Below, piece by piece: positions 1 through 10,050 of a DNA stretch of 64,000 nucleotides. The notes below the pieces were generated by a model. That model saw only the letters and a list, made by a program, of their open reading frames with translations. It ran no database searches and was not told where the DNA came from. A program made the position numbers and the translations under genes. This DNA is from Betaproteobacteria bacterium (GTDB taxonomy: Bacteria > Pseudomonadota > Gammaproteobacteria > Burkholderiales > Burkholderiaceae_C): assembly GCA_016704535.1 (NCBI GenBank), contig JADIZZ010000003.1, positions 1 through 64,000 on the forward strand. Direction: 5' to 3'. The first letter of the stretch is position 1. Every line of letters begins with the position of its first letter.

Positions 1-77
1 CGGTAGGCCTTCTTGATGTCGTCGTCACTGGCGTTCTTGGCCAGGCCCAGGACGTCGTAGAAATCGCGCTTTGCCAT
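1..77 (-). CDS. dnaJ: Chaperone protein DnaJ (N-terminal fragment, cut by window edge)
   Basis: Only the first 25 codons are inside the window. The peptide begins MAKRDFYDVLGLAKNASD, the start of a J domain (YDVLG, then DDDIKKAYR), which stimulates DnaK ATPase and hands over unfolded clients in the cytoplasm. The ATG lies 109 bases after the dnaK stop codon on the same strand, so this is the third gene of a grpE-dnaK-dnaJ operon. The HPD motif, G/F region and zinc finger lie outside the window, so their integrity cannot be judged. Confidence 0.93.
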   Translation of the reverse strand, partial: MAKRDFYDVLGLAKNASDDDIKKAY

Positions 78-159
78 GAAAACTCTCAACTGCCAACAAA
101 CGAAACCGCCGCGTGGAGGGTCAGGGCGGACCTGGCACCTCGAACGCGGCGAAACAGGA

Positions 160-183
160 CGCCGGGCCCGCAGGCCCGACGCC
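160..183 (-). other. Imperfect GC-rich hairpin between dnaK and dnaJ
   Basis: A self-complementary stretch (GGGCC-type stem of about six pairs plus further interrupted pairs, four-base loop) lies just after the dnaK stop codon. No T-run follows, so it is more likely a transcript-stabilising or attenuating intercistronic hairpin than a full terminator. This is inferred from sequence symmetry only. Confidence 0.35.
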
Positions 184-186
184 TGA

Positions 187-2130
<1,944 letters not shown>

Positions 2131-2217
2131 GTGTCTTGCTCCGTGGAGAGTGAATGCGGTTGTTCTGGAGTTGTGGATAACGCGCCGGCTTTCAAGGGGC
2201 CGGCGCTGTGGACGCGG

Positions 2218-2739
2218 CTACTTCGGCGCGGCCACCGTGACGAGCGCGGGGCGCAGCACGCGGTCGGCGATGAGATAACCCTTCTGCAGCACGGAGACCA
2301 CCGTGTTGGCGTCCTGCTCGGCCGGCACGACGCTGATGGCCTGATGCTGGTGAGGGTCGAACTTGGTGCCTGCCGGCGGCGCGATGGGCAGCACCTTGTT
2401 GCGCTCCAGCGCCGCCGTCAGCTGGCGCAGCGTGGCGTGCACACCTTCCAGCAGCTGGTCGGGCGTGGCATTGGGGATGGCGGTGGCCAGCTCCAGGCTG
2501 TCCTTCACCGGCAGCATGGCCTCGGCGAAGGCTTCGACGCCGAACTTTCGCGCCTTGGCCACGTCTTCCTCGGCGCGACGGCGGGCATTCTCGGCCTCGG
2601 CCTTGGCGCGCAGGAAGGCATCGTTCAATTCGTTGTGGCTGACCTGCAAGCTGCTGAGCTGCTCGGCGAGCGAGGGCGCCAAACCGGCCAAGTCGGGCGC
2701 GGCGTCGGGGCTGGGGGTGGTTTCGTTGGTCTCGTTCAT
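2218..2739 (-). CDS. grpE: Nucleotide exchange factor GrpE
   Basis: 173 residues. GrpE is the dimeric ADP-release factor for DnaK and also acts as a thermosensor. The N-terminal third is acidic and polar (MNETNETTPSPDAAPD), followed by a long coiled-coil helix containing AKAEAENARRRAEED. The C-terminal beta domain carries FDPHQHQAI and ends with VLQKGYLIADRVLRPALV, the typical family signature. The ATG at 2739 was chosen because the reading frame extends far upstream as non-homologous Arg-rich sequence through the promoter, whereas this start gives the normal family length. It is the first gene of the chaperone operon; a sigma-32-type promoter ends 26 bases upstream of the ATG. Confidence 0.96.
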   Translation of the reverse strand: MNETNETTPSPDAAPDLAGLAPSLAEQLSSLQVSHNELNDAFLRAKAEAENARRRAEEDVAKARKFGVEAFAEAMLPVKDSLELATAIPNATPDQLLEGVHATLRQLTAALERNKVLPIAPPAGTKFDPHQHQAISVVPAEQDANTVVSVLQKGYLIADRVLRPALVTVAAPK

Positions 2740-2765
2740 GGTGTGGAATGGAGGCTCAGCAGTCC

Positions 2766-2794
2766 ACATTGGGGGCCTCGACCCGCATTTCAAG
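2766..2794 (-). promoter_or_regulatory. Sigma-32 (RpoH) heat-shock promoter of grpE-dnaK-dnaJ
   Basis: On the minus strand the -35 element CTTGAAA (2794-2788) matches the RpoH consensus exactly. The -10 element CCCAATGT (2773-2766) matches seven of eight consensus positions (CCCCATNT), with a 14-base spacer. It lies 26 bases upstream of the grpE ATG. The element is read directly from the sequence. Its use by RpoH follows from the well-known consensus and from the three heat-shock genes downstream. Confidence 0.85.
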
Positions 2795-2873
2795 AGGGGG
2801 ATTCGCCGCCCCGGCTGCGAGTGCTGGGGCAGCCCGGGCTCGGCCCGTTGGGGCCTGGTGGGTGGAACCGCCG

Positions 2874-3305
2874 TCAGCGCTCTTCGGTGTCGTCGACGCT
2901 GGCGCTCCAGCGCTGCCACTCGGCGACCGTGCGGGTGATGTCGCGCCGGTCGCGCTTGGTCGGCCGGCCCTGTCCGATGCTGGCGGCCGGCTCGGCGCCC
3001 AGCCGCCGCGCCTCCGCGGCCTTCTCGCGGGCGGCGATGCTCTCGGGCGTTTCCTCGTACAGCGCCTGGGCCTGCGGTGCCGGGCCGCGCACGTTGCTCA
3101 AGGCCAGCACCTTCACCGTGCGCTGCACCGGCCCCTGGCGCCACTGCAGCAGGTCGCCGGGTTTGAGTTCGCGAGAGGCCTTGGCGACCTGGCCGTTGAC
3201 GCTGACGCGGCCGCGGCCGATGTCCTCGGTGGCCAGGCCGCGTGTCTTGAAGAAGCGGGCGGCCCAGAGCCATTTGTCCAGCCGCACGCGGGTGTCGTCG
3301 CTCAT
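2874..3305 (-). CDS. hslR: S4-domain RNA-binding protein, Hsp15 (HslR) family
   Basis: 143 residues. The N-terminal S4 fold spans about residues 5-70 and contains RLDKWLWAARFFKTR and VSVNGQVAKASRELKPGD, the Hsp15 signature. Family members bind free 50S subunits carrying a nascent chain and help recycle stalled ribosomes after heat shock. The C-terminal half is basic and ends with an EWQRW segment. Its ATG overlaps the TGA of the upstream sensor kinase by four bases (ATGA), so it is probably co-transcribed with tctDE. It also lies directly upstream of the grpE heat-shock promoter, 134 bases from the grpE start, which fits a heat-shock context. Assignment as Hsp15 rather than a generic S4 protein rests on length and motif. 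Confidence 0.88.
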   Translation of the reverse strand: MSDDTRVRLDKWLWAARFFKTRGLATEDIGRGRVSVNGQVAKASRELKPGDLLQWRQGPVQRTVKVLALSNVRGPAPQAQALYEETPESIAAREKAAEARRLGAEPAASIGQGRPTKRDRRDITRTVAEWQRWSASVDDTEER

Positions 3306-4741
3306 GCCTTGATCCGGGGGAGGGCTACGCAGGCGTCGAGGCCGACGGTGCGTCCGTCCTGCAGACGGTTGTCGAGGTCGATACGGCCGCCCAGTGCCGT
3401 GACGATCTCGCGGCAGATCGCCAATCCGAGGCCGGAGCCTTCGTGCCCCGTGGCGTCGGGCAACGAACCGGCGAACGGCTGAAACAGATGCTCGCGCTGC
3501 GCTGCGGCGATGCCGGGGCCGTTGTCCTCGATATGCAGCCGCGCCTCGTCGCTCACCGCCTCGACGTGCACCGCCAGCCTTCCACCGCGCGGACTGTGGC
3601 GGATGGCGTTGTGCAGCAGGTTTCGCGTCAGCTCGCGCAGCGCCCATTCGTGGGCGCGCACGGTCACGGGTTCGGTGTGCAGCTCGAAGTCGACGCCGGC
3701 GTCGGCGATCAGCGCCGAGACGTCCAGCGCCACCGCGCGCACCGTGGCCGACCAGTCGACGAGCGGCGCCTCGCCCTGGTGACGCAGCTGCTCGACCTTG
3801 GCCAGCGCCAGCATCTGATTCGCGAGTTCGGTGGCGCCGTCCACCGTCTGCGCGATCTCCTGCAGCGCCAGCGCCGGCGCCACGTCGCCGCGGCGCGCCG
3901 ACTGCACCTGCGTCTTCAGCACCGCCAGCGGCGTGCGCAGCTGGTGCGAGGCGTCGCGCACGAAGCGCTTCTGGTGGTCCAGCAGCCGCGCCGTGCGCGC
4001 CAGCAGCGCGTTGGTGGCGTCGACCACCGGTTGCAGTTCGCGCGGCGTGTCGCCGGCGGTCAGCGGCGAGAGGTCGTCCTCGTCGCGCTCGCGCAGCGTC
4101 TGGCTGAGGGCCCGCACGGGCCGCGTGGCGCGCTGCACCACGGCCACCACGACGAAGGCGATCAGGGCCACCAGCAGGGCTTGCTGCCACAGCGTCTGCA
4201 GCAGCAGCGCGCGCGCCAGCGTGCGGCGCAGCTCCAGCGTCTCGGCCACCTGCATGGTGGCCATGCCCTGGCCGGCCGGCCCGGCCACGGGCTGCAGCAG
4301 CACGGCCATGCGCACCGGCTCGCCGCGGTATTCGTCGTCGTAGAAGCGCACCAGCGCGGCGTAGGGGTTGGGTTCGTCACGGCCGGCCCGCGGCGGCGCC
4401 AGGTCCTCGAAGCCCGAGACGACCTCGCCGCCGAAGCCCGAGACCTTGTAGAAGAGCCGGCTGCGGTTGTCGGCCTCGAAGGCTTCGAGCGCGCTGTATT
4501 CCAGCGTCGCCTGCAGGCGGGGCGCACCGCCGTCAGTGCCGACTTCCAACCGCTCGCCGATGGCTTTGGCGCTGGCCAGCAGCGTGCGGTCGTAGGCCGT
4601 GTCGGCGGCCTGCAGCGCCTGCGCATACAGGCTCGCGGCATTCAGCACCACGAAGCCCAGCACGGGCAGCAGGATGCCCACCAGCAACTGGCCGCGCAGC
4701 GAGGGCGGGCGCAGCAACAGCCGACGCGGTGACGGCTTCAA
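3302..4741 (-). CDS. tctE: TctE-type sensor histidine kinase
   Basis: 479 residues. An inner-membrane sensor with a first transmembrane helix at about residues 18-40, a periplasmic sensing region of about 140 residues, a second helix at about 186-203, then HAMP and catalytic domains. The H-box RDASHQLRTPLAVLK places the phospho-histidine at residue 266. The ATPase domain shows the N-box RNLLHNAIRHSP, G1 DNGPGI and G2 GSGLGLAI. In the TctD/TctE family the kinase senses tricarboxylates and activates the divergent tctCBA transporter, which is exactly the arrangement here. It overlaps tctD by four bases upstream and the S4 gene by four bases downstream. The kinase reading frame is intact although its partner tctD is frameshifted. 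Confidence 0.9.
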   Translation of the reverse strand: MKPSPRRLLLRPPSLRGQLLVGILLPVLGFVVLNAASLYAQALQAADTAYDRTLLASAKAIGERLEVGTDGGAPRLQATLEYSALEAFEADNRSRLFYKVSGFGGEVVSGFEDLAPPRAGRDEPNPYAALVRFYDDEYRGEPVRMAVLLQPVAGPAGQGMATMQVAETLELRRTLARALLLQTLWQQALLVALIAFVVVAVVQRATRPVRALSQTLRERDEDDLSPLTAGDTPRELQPVVDATNALLARTARLLDHQKRFVRDASHQLRTPLAVLKTQVQSARRGDVAPALALQEIAQTVDGATELANQMLALAKVEQLRHQGEAPLVDWSATVRAVALDVSALIADAGVDFELHTEPVTVRAHEWALRELTRNLLHNAIRHSPRGGRLAVHVEAVSDEARLHIEDNGPGIAAAQREHLFQPFAGSLPDATGHEGSGLGLAICREIVTALGGRIDLDNRLQDGRTVGLDACVALPRIKA

Positions 4742-5419
4742 TCGCCGTCCCGCAGCAGGTAGCCCAGGCCGCGCAGCGTGACCAGCCGCGCCGGCGTGGC
4801 CGCCAGCTTCTTGCGCAGGCGGTAGACGACGACCTCGATGGCGTCGGCCTGCACGTCGCTTTCACCCGCGAAGACGAGTTCGCTCAGCCGTTCCTTGGCC
4901 ACCGCGTGGCCCGGGCGCTGCAGCAGCGCGCGCAGCAGCGCGGCCTCGCGCGCGCTGAGGTCGAGCGGCTGGCCGTGCCGGTAGACGGCACCGCTGGCGG
5001 GGTCGACGCGCAGCCCGCAGAACTCGGGCAAGGCCGCCGTGCCGGCTGCGCCGGCATCGCCGCCGCGGCGCGCCAGCGCGCGCACGCGGGCCTCGAGCTC
5101 GTCGAGGTCGAAGGGCTTGGCCAGGTAGTCGTCGGCGCCGGTGTTCAGGCCCAGCACGCGGTCGCCCACCGTGCCGCGTGCGGTGAGGATGAGCACCGGC
5201 GTGGCCAGCCCCGCGGCGCGCGCCTGCGGCCAGCACCTGCAGCCCGTCCTGCCCAGGCAGGCTGAGGTCGAGCAGCACCACATCGGGCTGGCTCGCCTGC
5301 CAGCGGTCGAGCGCGCGTGCCCCGTCACCGCACAGCACCACCTGCCAGCCCAGGCGCTCGAAGCTGCGCTGCAGCGTGGTCTGCATGGCGGGGTTGTCCT
5401 CGATCAGCAGCAGCTTCAT
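4738..5419 (-). pseudogene. tctD: TctD-type OmpR-family response regulator, interrupted by a one-base frameshift
   Basis: The first frame starts at 5419 and reads MKLLLIEDNPAMQ through DVVLLDLSLPGQDGLQVLA, a receiver domain with phospho-Asp at residue 51. At about residue 64 it runs out of frame. A second frame continues as QARAAGLATPVLILTARG, then GADDYLAKPF and a winged-helix DNA-binding domain (LSAREAALLRALLQRPG, VVVYRLRKKLA, TLRGLGYLL), ending at 4738. Removing one base in the GC-rich tract 5227-5231 restores a continuous 226-residue protein with conserved residues across the join. The total span is 3n+1 bases. It would bind the tctC promoter repeats. This is either a true inactivating mutation or an assembly error: the rest of the gene shows no decay, and its stop codon still overlaps the tctE start. 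Confidence 0.85.
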
Positions 5420-5472
5420 CGTGTTTGCGGATTATCGGCAGCGCGCCCCTACGGATTTCCCCGGGGGCGATC

Positions 5473-5493
5473 GACAGCCGTTTGACAGCCGTT
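5473..5493 (+). promoter_or_regulatory. Tandem 11-bp operator repeats upstream of tctC
   Basis: Two exact copies of GACAGCCGTT lie at 5473-5482 and 5484-5493, one helical turn apart, in the 117-base divergent tctD/tctC interval. The second copy overlaps a -35-like TTGACA (5482-5487), and there is no good -10 at the usual distance, which fits an activator-dependent promoter. OmpR-family regulators bind such direct repeats, so TctD is the likely ligand. The repeats are seen directly; the function is inferred. Confidence 0.55.
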
Positions 5494-5536
5494 GCCGACA
5501 TCATCGACGCATCCCAACAGAGACGGAGACCCTTCC

Positions 5537-6496
5537 ATGCGCCGTGACCACTTCCTCAAGTCCCTGGCCGCGCTGGCCGCCACCGGCAGCCTGCCGCTGT
5601 CGTCGCTGGCCGCCGTCAACCTGAAGATGATGATCCCCGCCAACCCGGGCGGCGGTTGGGACACCACCGGCCGCGCTTTGGGCAAGGCGCTGCAGGAAGC
5701 CGGTGCGGCCACGGCCGTGACCTACGAGAACAAGGGCGGCGCCGCCGGTGCCATCGGCCTGGCGCAGTTCGTCAACGCGAGCAAGGGCGACGGCAACGCG
5801 ATGATGGTGATGGGCGCGGTGATGCTGGGCGGCATCATCACCGGCAAGCCGCCGGTGTCGGTGACGCAGGCCACGCCGCTGGCGCGGCTGACCAGCGAGT
5901 ACAACGTCTTCGTCGTGCCCGAGGCGTCGCCGCTGAAGACGATGAAGGACGTCGTCGAGCAGATGAAGAAGGACCCCGGCAGCGTGAAGTGGGGCGGCGG
6001 TTCGCGCGGGTCCACCGAGCACATCGCCGCGGCCATGCTGGCGCGCGAAGTGGGCGTGGATGCGGCCAAGATCAACTACGTGCCCTTCCGCGGCGGCGGC
6101 GAGGCCGTGGCGGCCATCCTGGGCAACAACGTCAGCGTGGGCGGCAGCGGCTGGAGCGAGTTCCAGCAATACATCGAGAGCGGCAAGATGCGCGCCATCG
6201 CGGTGACCTCGGGCACGCGCCTGAAGGGCATCAACGTGCCGACGCTGAAGGAGCAGGGCTACAACGTCGAGATCGGCAACTGGCGCGGCGTCTACGGCGC
6301 GCCGGGCATCACGCCGGCGCAGGTGAAGGTGCTGGTGGACATGATCGTCAAGGCCACCAAGACCAAGAGCTGGGCCGAGTCGATGGAGAAGAACGCCTGG
6401 ACCCCGGCGCTGCTGACCGGCACCGAGTTCGCCGACTTCGTCGACCGCGAGTTCGCCAGCCTGCGAGCGACGATGGTCAAGGCCGGCATGGTCTGA
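5537..6496 (+). CDS. tctC: Tripartite tricarboxylate transporter substrate-binding protein TctC (Bug family)
   Basis: 319 residues. A Sec signal peptide is followed by the Bug fold; the mature N-terminus is probably around VNLKMMIPANPGGGWD. The PANPGGGWDTTGR and YENKGGAAGAIGL loops are the typical ligand-binding segments of TctC/BctC proteins, which capture citrate or related carboxylates in the periplasm and deliver them to TctAB. The ATG at 5537 was chosen for its Shine-Dalgarno sequence (ACGGAGAC) and signal peptide; an upstream in-frame ATG at 5492 would fall in the operator region. It is three bases from tctB. Unlike the many orphan Bug proteins of Burkholderiales, this one keeps its membrane partners. 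Confidence 0.94.
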   Translation: MRRDHFLKSLAALAATGSLPLSSLAAVNLKMMIPANPGGGWDTTGRALGKALQEAGAATAVTYENKGGAAGAIGLAQFVNASKGDGNAMMVMGAVMLGGIITGKPPVSVTQATPLARLTSEYNVFVVPEASPLKTMKDVVEQMKKDPGSVKWGGGSRGSTEHIAAAMLAREVGVDAAKINYVPFRGGGEAVAAILGNNVSVGGSGWSEFQQYIESGKMRAIAVTSGTRLKGINVPTLKEQGYNVEIGNWRGVYGAPGITPAQVKVLVDMIVKATKTKSWAESMEKNAWTPALLTGTEFADFVDREFASLRATMVKAGMV

Positions 6497-6499
6497 ACC

Positions 6500-7027
6500 A
6501 TGGAGGCTGCCCAGGCTGTCACTTCACCCGCCGCCGTCAGGAACCAGACCCTGATCGGCCTGGCCGTGCTGGTGCTGGCGGCGCTGCTGGCGGCCGGTGC
6601 GTGGTTCATCCCGTCGACAGCCGGCTATGCCGGCGTCGGACCGAACTTCCTGCCCTGGGTGGTGTCGGCGGCGCTGGGCCTGTGCGGTCTGATGCTGATC
6701 GTGCACGCGCGCAGCGGTGGCTGGCGCCAGATGGACGACATACCGGGTGGCGAAGTCGCCGACTGGCCGGCGCTGGCCTGGGTGGCCGCCGGCGTGACGG
6801 CCAACGCCGCGCTCATCACCACGGCGGGCTTCATCCTCAGCTGCACGCTGTGTTTCATGCTCGCGGTGCGCGGCCTGCGCCTGGCCGAGCGCAAGCCGCA
6901 TGGCGGCGCGCGCGGGCTGGCGATCGACGCGGTCACCGGCTTCCTCATCGCGGCGCCGGCCTTCTGGCTGTTCACGAAAGTGCTGGCCATCAACCTGCCG
7001 GGCCTGACGGCCAGCGGCTGGATCTGA
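6500..7027 (+). CDS. tctB: Tripartite tricarboxylate transporter small membrane subunit TctB
   Basis: 175 residues and strongly hydrophobic, with about four membrane helices: roughly residues 14-35, 46-66, 91-112 and 139-160. It has the typical TctB pattern, including YAGVGPNFLPWVVSAAL, a conserved early segment of the family. It pairs with TctA in the inner membrane to form the sodium- or proton-coupled permease. It starts three bases after tctC and ends 18 bases before tctA, so all three form one transcript. Confidence 0.9.
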   Translation: MEAAQAVTSPAAVRNQTLIGLAVLVLAALLAAGAWFIPSTAGYAGVGPNFLPWVVSAALGLCGLMLIVHARSGGWRQMDDIPGGEVADWPALAWVAAGVTANAALITTAGFILSCTLCFMLAVRGLRLAERKPHGGARGLAIDAVTGFLIAAPAFWLFTKVLAINLPGLTASGWI

Positions 7028-7045
7028 CGGACCGCAGGGAAGACC

Positions 7046-8539
7046 ATGGACATCTGGAGCCAGTTGCTCGGCGGCTTTGCCACCGCCGGCACGCCGATCA
7101 ATCTGCTGTGGGCCTTCCTGGGCTGCGCCATCGGCACCGGCATCGGCGTGCTGCCGGGCCTGGGGCCGGCGGTGACCGTGGCCATGTTGCTGCCCATCAC
7201 CTCTCAGGTGGAGCCCACGGCGAGCATGATCTTCTTCGCCGGCATCTACTACGGCGCGATGTACGGCGGCAGCACGACGTCCATCCTGCTGAACACGCCG
7301 GGCGAGACCGGCACCATGGTCACCGCGCTCGAAGGCTTCAAGATGGCCAAGAGCGGCCGCGCCGGCGCGGCGCTGGCCACCAGCGCCATCGGCAGCTTCG
7401 TCGCCGGCACCATCGCGACGGTGCTGGTGACGCTGTTTGCGCCCATCGTCGCCAACTACGCGGTGCGGCTGGGCCCGCCCGAGTACTTCCTCATCATGCT
7501 GCTGGCCTTCACCACCGTCAGCGCGGTGCTGGGCACGAGCACGCTGCGCGGGCTCACGGCGCTGTTCGTCGGCCTGGCCATCGGCCTGGTGGGCATCGAC
7601 CAGATCAGCGCCCAGGTGCGCTACACCGGCGGCGTGCCCGAGTTCATGGACGGCATCGAGGTGGTGCTGATCGCGGTGGGCCTGTTCGCCGTGGGCGAAT
7701 GCCTGTTCACCGCGCTCTATGAGGGCCGCACCGCGCAGGAGATGAACCGCATGGGCGGCGTGCACATGACGCGCAACGAGTGGCGGCGCTCGTGGCCGGC
7801 CTGGCTGCGCGGCACGGCCATCGGCTTCCCGTTCGGCACCATCCCGGCCGGTGGCTCCGAGATCCCGACCTTCCTGAGCTACGGCGTCGAGCGCAGGCTC
7901 AGCAAGCACAAGGCCGAGTTCGGCACCGTCGGCGCAATCGAGGGCGTGGCCGGCCCCGAGGCGGCCAACAACGCCGCCGTGACGGCCACGCTGGTGCCGC
8001 TGCTGACGCTGGGCATTCCGACCAGCGTGACGGCGGCCATCCTGCTGAGCGCGCTGCAGAACTACGGCATCAACGCCGGGCCGCAACTCTTCCAGACCAG
8101 TTCGACGCTGGTGTGGGCGCTCATCGCGTCCCTGTACATCGGCAACGTCATGCTGCTGGTGCTGAACCTGCCCATGGTGGGCCTGTGGGTCAAGCTGCTG
8201 AAGATCCCGCGGCCGCAGCTCTACGCCGGCATCCTGATCTTCGCCACCATCGGCGTCTACGGCATGCGGCAGAGCGCCTTCGACCTGTTCCTGATGCTGG
8301 GCGTGGGCCTGGTCGGCGTGGCGATGCGGCGCTTCCAGTTCCCCACGGCGCCGGTCATCGTCGGCATGATCCTGGGGCCGCTCGCGGAGGCGCAGATGCG
8401 CAACGCGCTGTCGATAGGCGAGGGCCGCTGGGACGTCTTCGTGCAGCGGCCGATGTCGGCGGTGCTGCTGACGCTGGTGGTGGTGGTGCTGGTGTTGCCA
8501 CCGCTGCTGGCCTGGCGCCAGGGGCTGAAGAGCCGCTGA
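7046..8539 (+). CDS. tctA: Tripartite tricarboxylate transporter large permease subunit TctA
   Basis: 497 residues, about 12 membrane helices, normal length for TctA. Family motifs are present: GVLPGLGPAVTVAMLLPIT near residue 35, FFAGIYYGAMYGGSTTSIL shortly after, and in the second half GTIPAGGSEIPTFLSYG and GPEAANNAAVTA. It forms the transport pathway of the TctABC carboxylate uptake system. It is last in the tctCBA operon and runs tail-to-tail with hemH, with only 13 bases between the stop codons. Confidence 0.96.
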   Translation: MDIWSQLLGGFATAGTPINLLWAFLGCAIGTGIGVLPGLGPAVTVAMLLPITSQVEPTASMIFFAGIYYGAMYGGSTTSILLNTPGETGTMVTALEGFKMAKSGRAGAALATSAIGSFVAGTIATVLVTLFAPIVANYAVRLGPPEYFLIMLLAFTTVSAVLGTSTLRGLTALFVGLAIGLVGIDQISAQVRYTGGVPEFMDGIEVVLIAVGLFAVGECLFTALYEGRTAQEMNRMGGVHMTRNEWRRSWPAWLRGTAIGFPFGTIPAGGSEIPTFLSYGVERRLSKHKAEFGTVGAIEGVAGPEAANNAAVTATLVPLLTLGIPTSVTAAILLSALQNYGINAGPQLFQTSSTLVWALIASLYIGNVMLLVLNLPMVGLWVKLLKIPRPQLYAGILIFATIGVYGMRQSAFDLFLMLGVGLVGVAMRRFQFPTAPVIVGMILGPLAEAQMRNALSIGEGRWDVFVQRPMSAVLLTLVVVVLVLPPLLAWRQGLKSR

Positions 8540-8552
8540 GCCCGGGCGGCGC

Positions 8553-9644
8553 TCAGTTCGTGGCGCCCATGGCCAGCGCGCGTTCACGCTGCGCGGCCAG
8601 CGCTGCCGCGTCGGGCCGGTTGCCGGTGTCCCAGCCCTGCAGGTGCTGTAGAGCCACGTCGGCCAGGGCCTGCACGAAGGCCGGCGAGTCGTTGACGCAG
8701 GGCACGTAGCTGAACTGCTCGCCACCGGCTTCGAGGAAGGCCCCGCGTGCTTCCTGCGCGATCTCCTCCAGCGTCTCCAGGCAGTCGGCGACGAAGCCGG
8801 GGCACATCACGTCGACCCGCTTGACGCCGTTCTGCGCCATCGCGATCAGCGTCGGCTCGGTGTAGGGCTCGAGCCATTTCGCCTTGCCGAAGCGGCTCTG
8901 GAAGGTGACGACCAGCTGCTCCTTCGTCAGCCCGAGCCGCGTGCCCAGCAGCCGCGCCGTGACATGGCATTGGCAGTGGTAGGGGTCGCCCAGCGTCAGC
9001 GAGCGTTCGGGCACGCCGTGGAAGCTGAGCACCAGTTTCTCGGCGCGGCCCTGCTCGGCCCAGTGGGCCTCGAGCCGCTGCGCCAGGGCGTCGATGTAGC
9101 CGGGGTGGTCGTGGTATTCGCCGACGAAGCGCAGCTCGGGCACGCGCCGCGCCTGCAGCGCCCAGCGCATCACCGCGTCACCCACGCTGGCCGTGGTGGC
9201 CGCGGCGTATTGCGGATACAGCGGCAGCACGAGCACACGCGTGGCGCCTTCGGCGCGCAGCGTGTCCATCACCGAGGCCACCGAGGGGTTGCCGTAGCGC
9301 ATCGCATGGCGCACGAGCAGGTCGTGGCCTGCGGCGCCCAGCACCCGGCCCAGGGCCTCGGCCTGGCGCTGCGTCCACACCGCCAGCGGCGAACCCTCCG
9401 GCATCCACACCGTGGCGTACTTGGCTGCCGACTTGGCCGGGCGCGTGTTCAGGATGATGCCGTGCAGGATGGGCCACCAGGCCACGCGCGGGATCTCGAC
9501 GACACGCGGGTCGCTCAGGAATTCGGCGAGGTAGCGCCGCAGCGCGGGCGCCGTGGGCTCATCCGGTGTGCCCAGATTCACCAGCAGCACGGCTGTTCGG
9601 GTACGCTGGCCGTGACGGTAGCCGGGTTCGGGTAAGAAGCTCAT
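8553..9644 (-). CDS. hemH: Ferrochelatase
   Basis: 363 residues. Inserts ferrous iron into protoporphyrin IX, the last step of protoheme synthesis, at the inner face of the membrane. It begins with AVLLVNLGTPDEPTAPALRRYL, characteristic of HemH. It contains the active-site histidine in SFHGVPERSL and the conserved C-terminal segment CPGFVADCLETLEEI, where the acidic residues line the metal channel. Its ATG overlaps the stop codon of the upstream receiver-domain gene by four bases (ATGA), indicating translational coupling. The unusual operon (cyclase-FHA, receiver, hemH) suggests that a signalling pathway is expressed together with heme synthesis. Confidence 0.97.
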   Translation of the reverse strand: MSFLPEPGYRHGQRTRTAVLLVNLGTPDEPTAPALRRYLAEFLSDPRVVEIPRVAWWPILHGIILNTRPAKSAAKYATVWMPEGSPLAVWTQRQAEALGRVLGAAGHDLLVRHAMRYGNPSVASVMDTLRAEGATRVLVLPLYPQYAAATTASVGDAVMRWALQARRVPELRFVGEYHDHPGYIDALAQRLEAHWAEQGRAEKLVLSFHGVPERSLTLGDPYHCQCHVTARLLGTRLGLTKEQLVVTFQSRFGKAKWLEPYTEPTLIAMAQNGVKRVDVMCPGFVADCLETLEEIAQEARGAFLEAGGEQFSYVPCVNDSPAFVQALADVALQHLQGWDTGNRPDAAALAAQRERALAMGATN

Positions 9645-10039
9645 TCGGCGGGGGCGGGCTCAGAGTTGGCACCGCCGCACCCGCGGCGGCGCATCAGTTC
9701 GGCAAGGATGGCGTGCAGATCGACGGGTTTGGTCCAACATCCGTCGAAACCCGCCTGCCGAGCGGGTTCGGCCACCAGCGCCATTTCGTCTGCGGTGCAC
9801 AGGAAGGCGGGCAGGCCCGGCGACTGCAATTCGGCGCGCAGCGCCGGCAGCAGCAGGTAGCCGTTGGTGTCGGGCAGGTGCAGGTCGATGACGAGCAGGT
9901 CTGGAGCCCAACGGCGCGCCAACTCCAGTGCCTCGGCGCCAGTGGCGGCGGTCTCGGTCTCGACACCGCCAGCGAAGCGGCAGGCCTCAACGAAGAGCAG
10001 GGTGTTGATGCGGTCGTCGTCGACGTACAGCAGGCGCAT
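9641..10039 (-). CDS. Stand-alone receiver-domain response regulator
   Basis: 132 residues made almost entirely of a CheY-like receiver. The acidic pocket is DDD at residues 7-9, the phospho-acceptor is D52 in VIDLHLPDTNG, the switch Thr is T81 and the conserved Lys is K103 in CWTKPVD. There is no output domain; the short tail is Gly/Pro-rich. It lies between an adenylate cyclase-FHA gene (11 bases upstream) and hemH (four-base overlap). No histidine kinase is adjacent, so the phosphodonor is unknown. The start at 10039 was chosen because it begins exactly at the receiver beta-1 strand; upstream in-frame sequence is non-homologous. The specific function is unknown. Confidence 0.85.
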   Translation of the reverse strand: MRLLYVDDDRINTLLFVEACRFAGGVETETAATGAEALELARRWAPDLLVIDLHLPDTNGYLLLPALRAELQSPGLPAFLCTADEMALVAEPARQAGFDGCWTKPVDLHAILAELMRRRGCGGANSEPAPAE

Positions 10040-10050
10040 GCGAACTCTGG

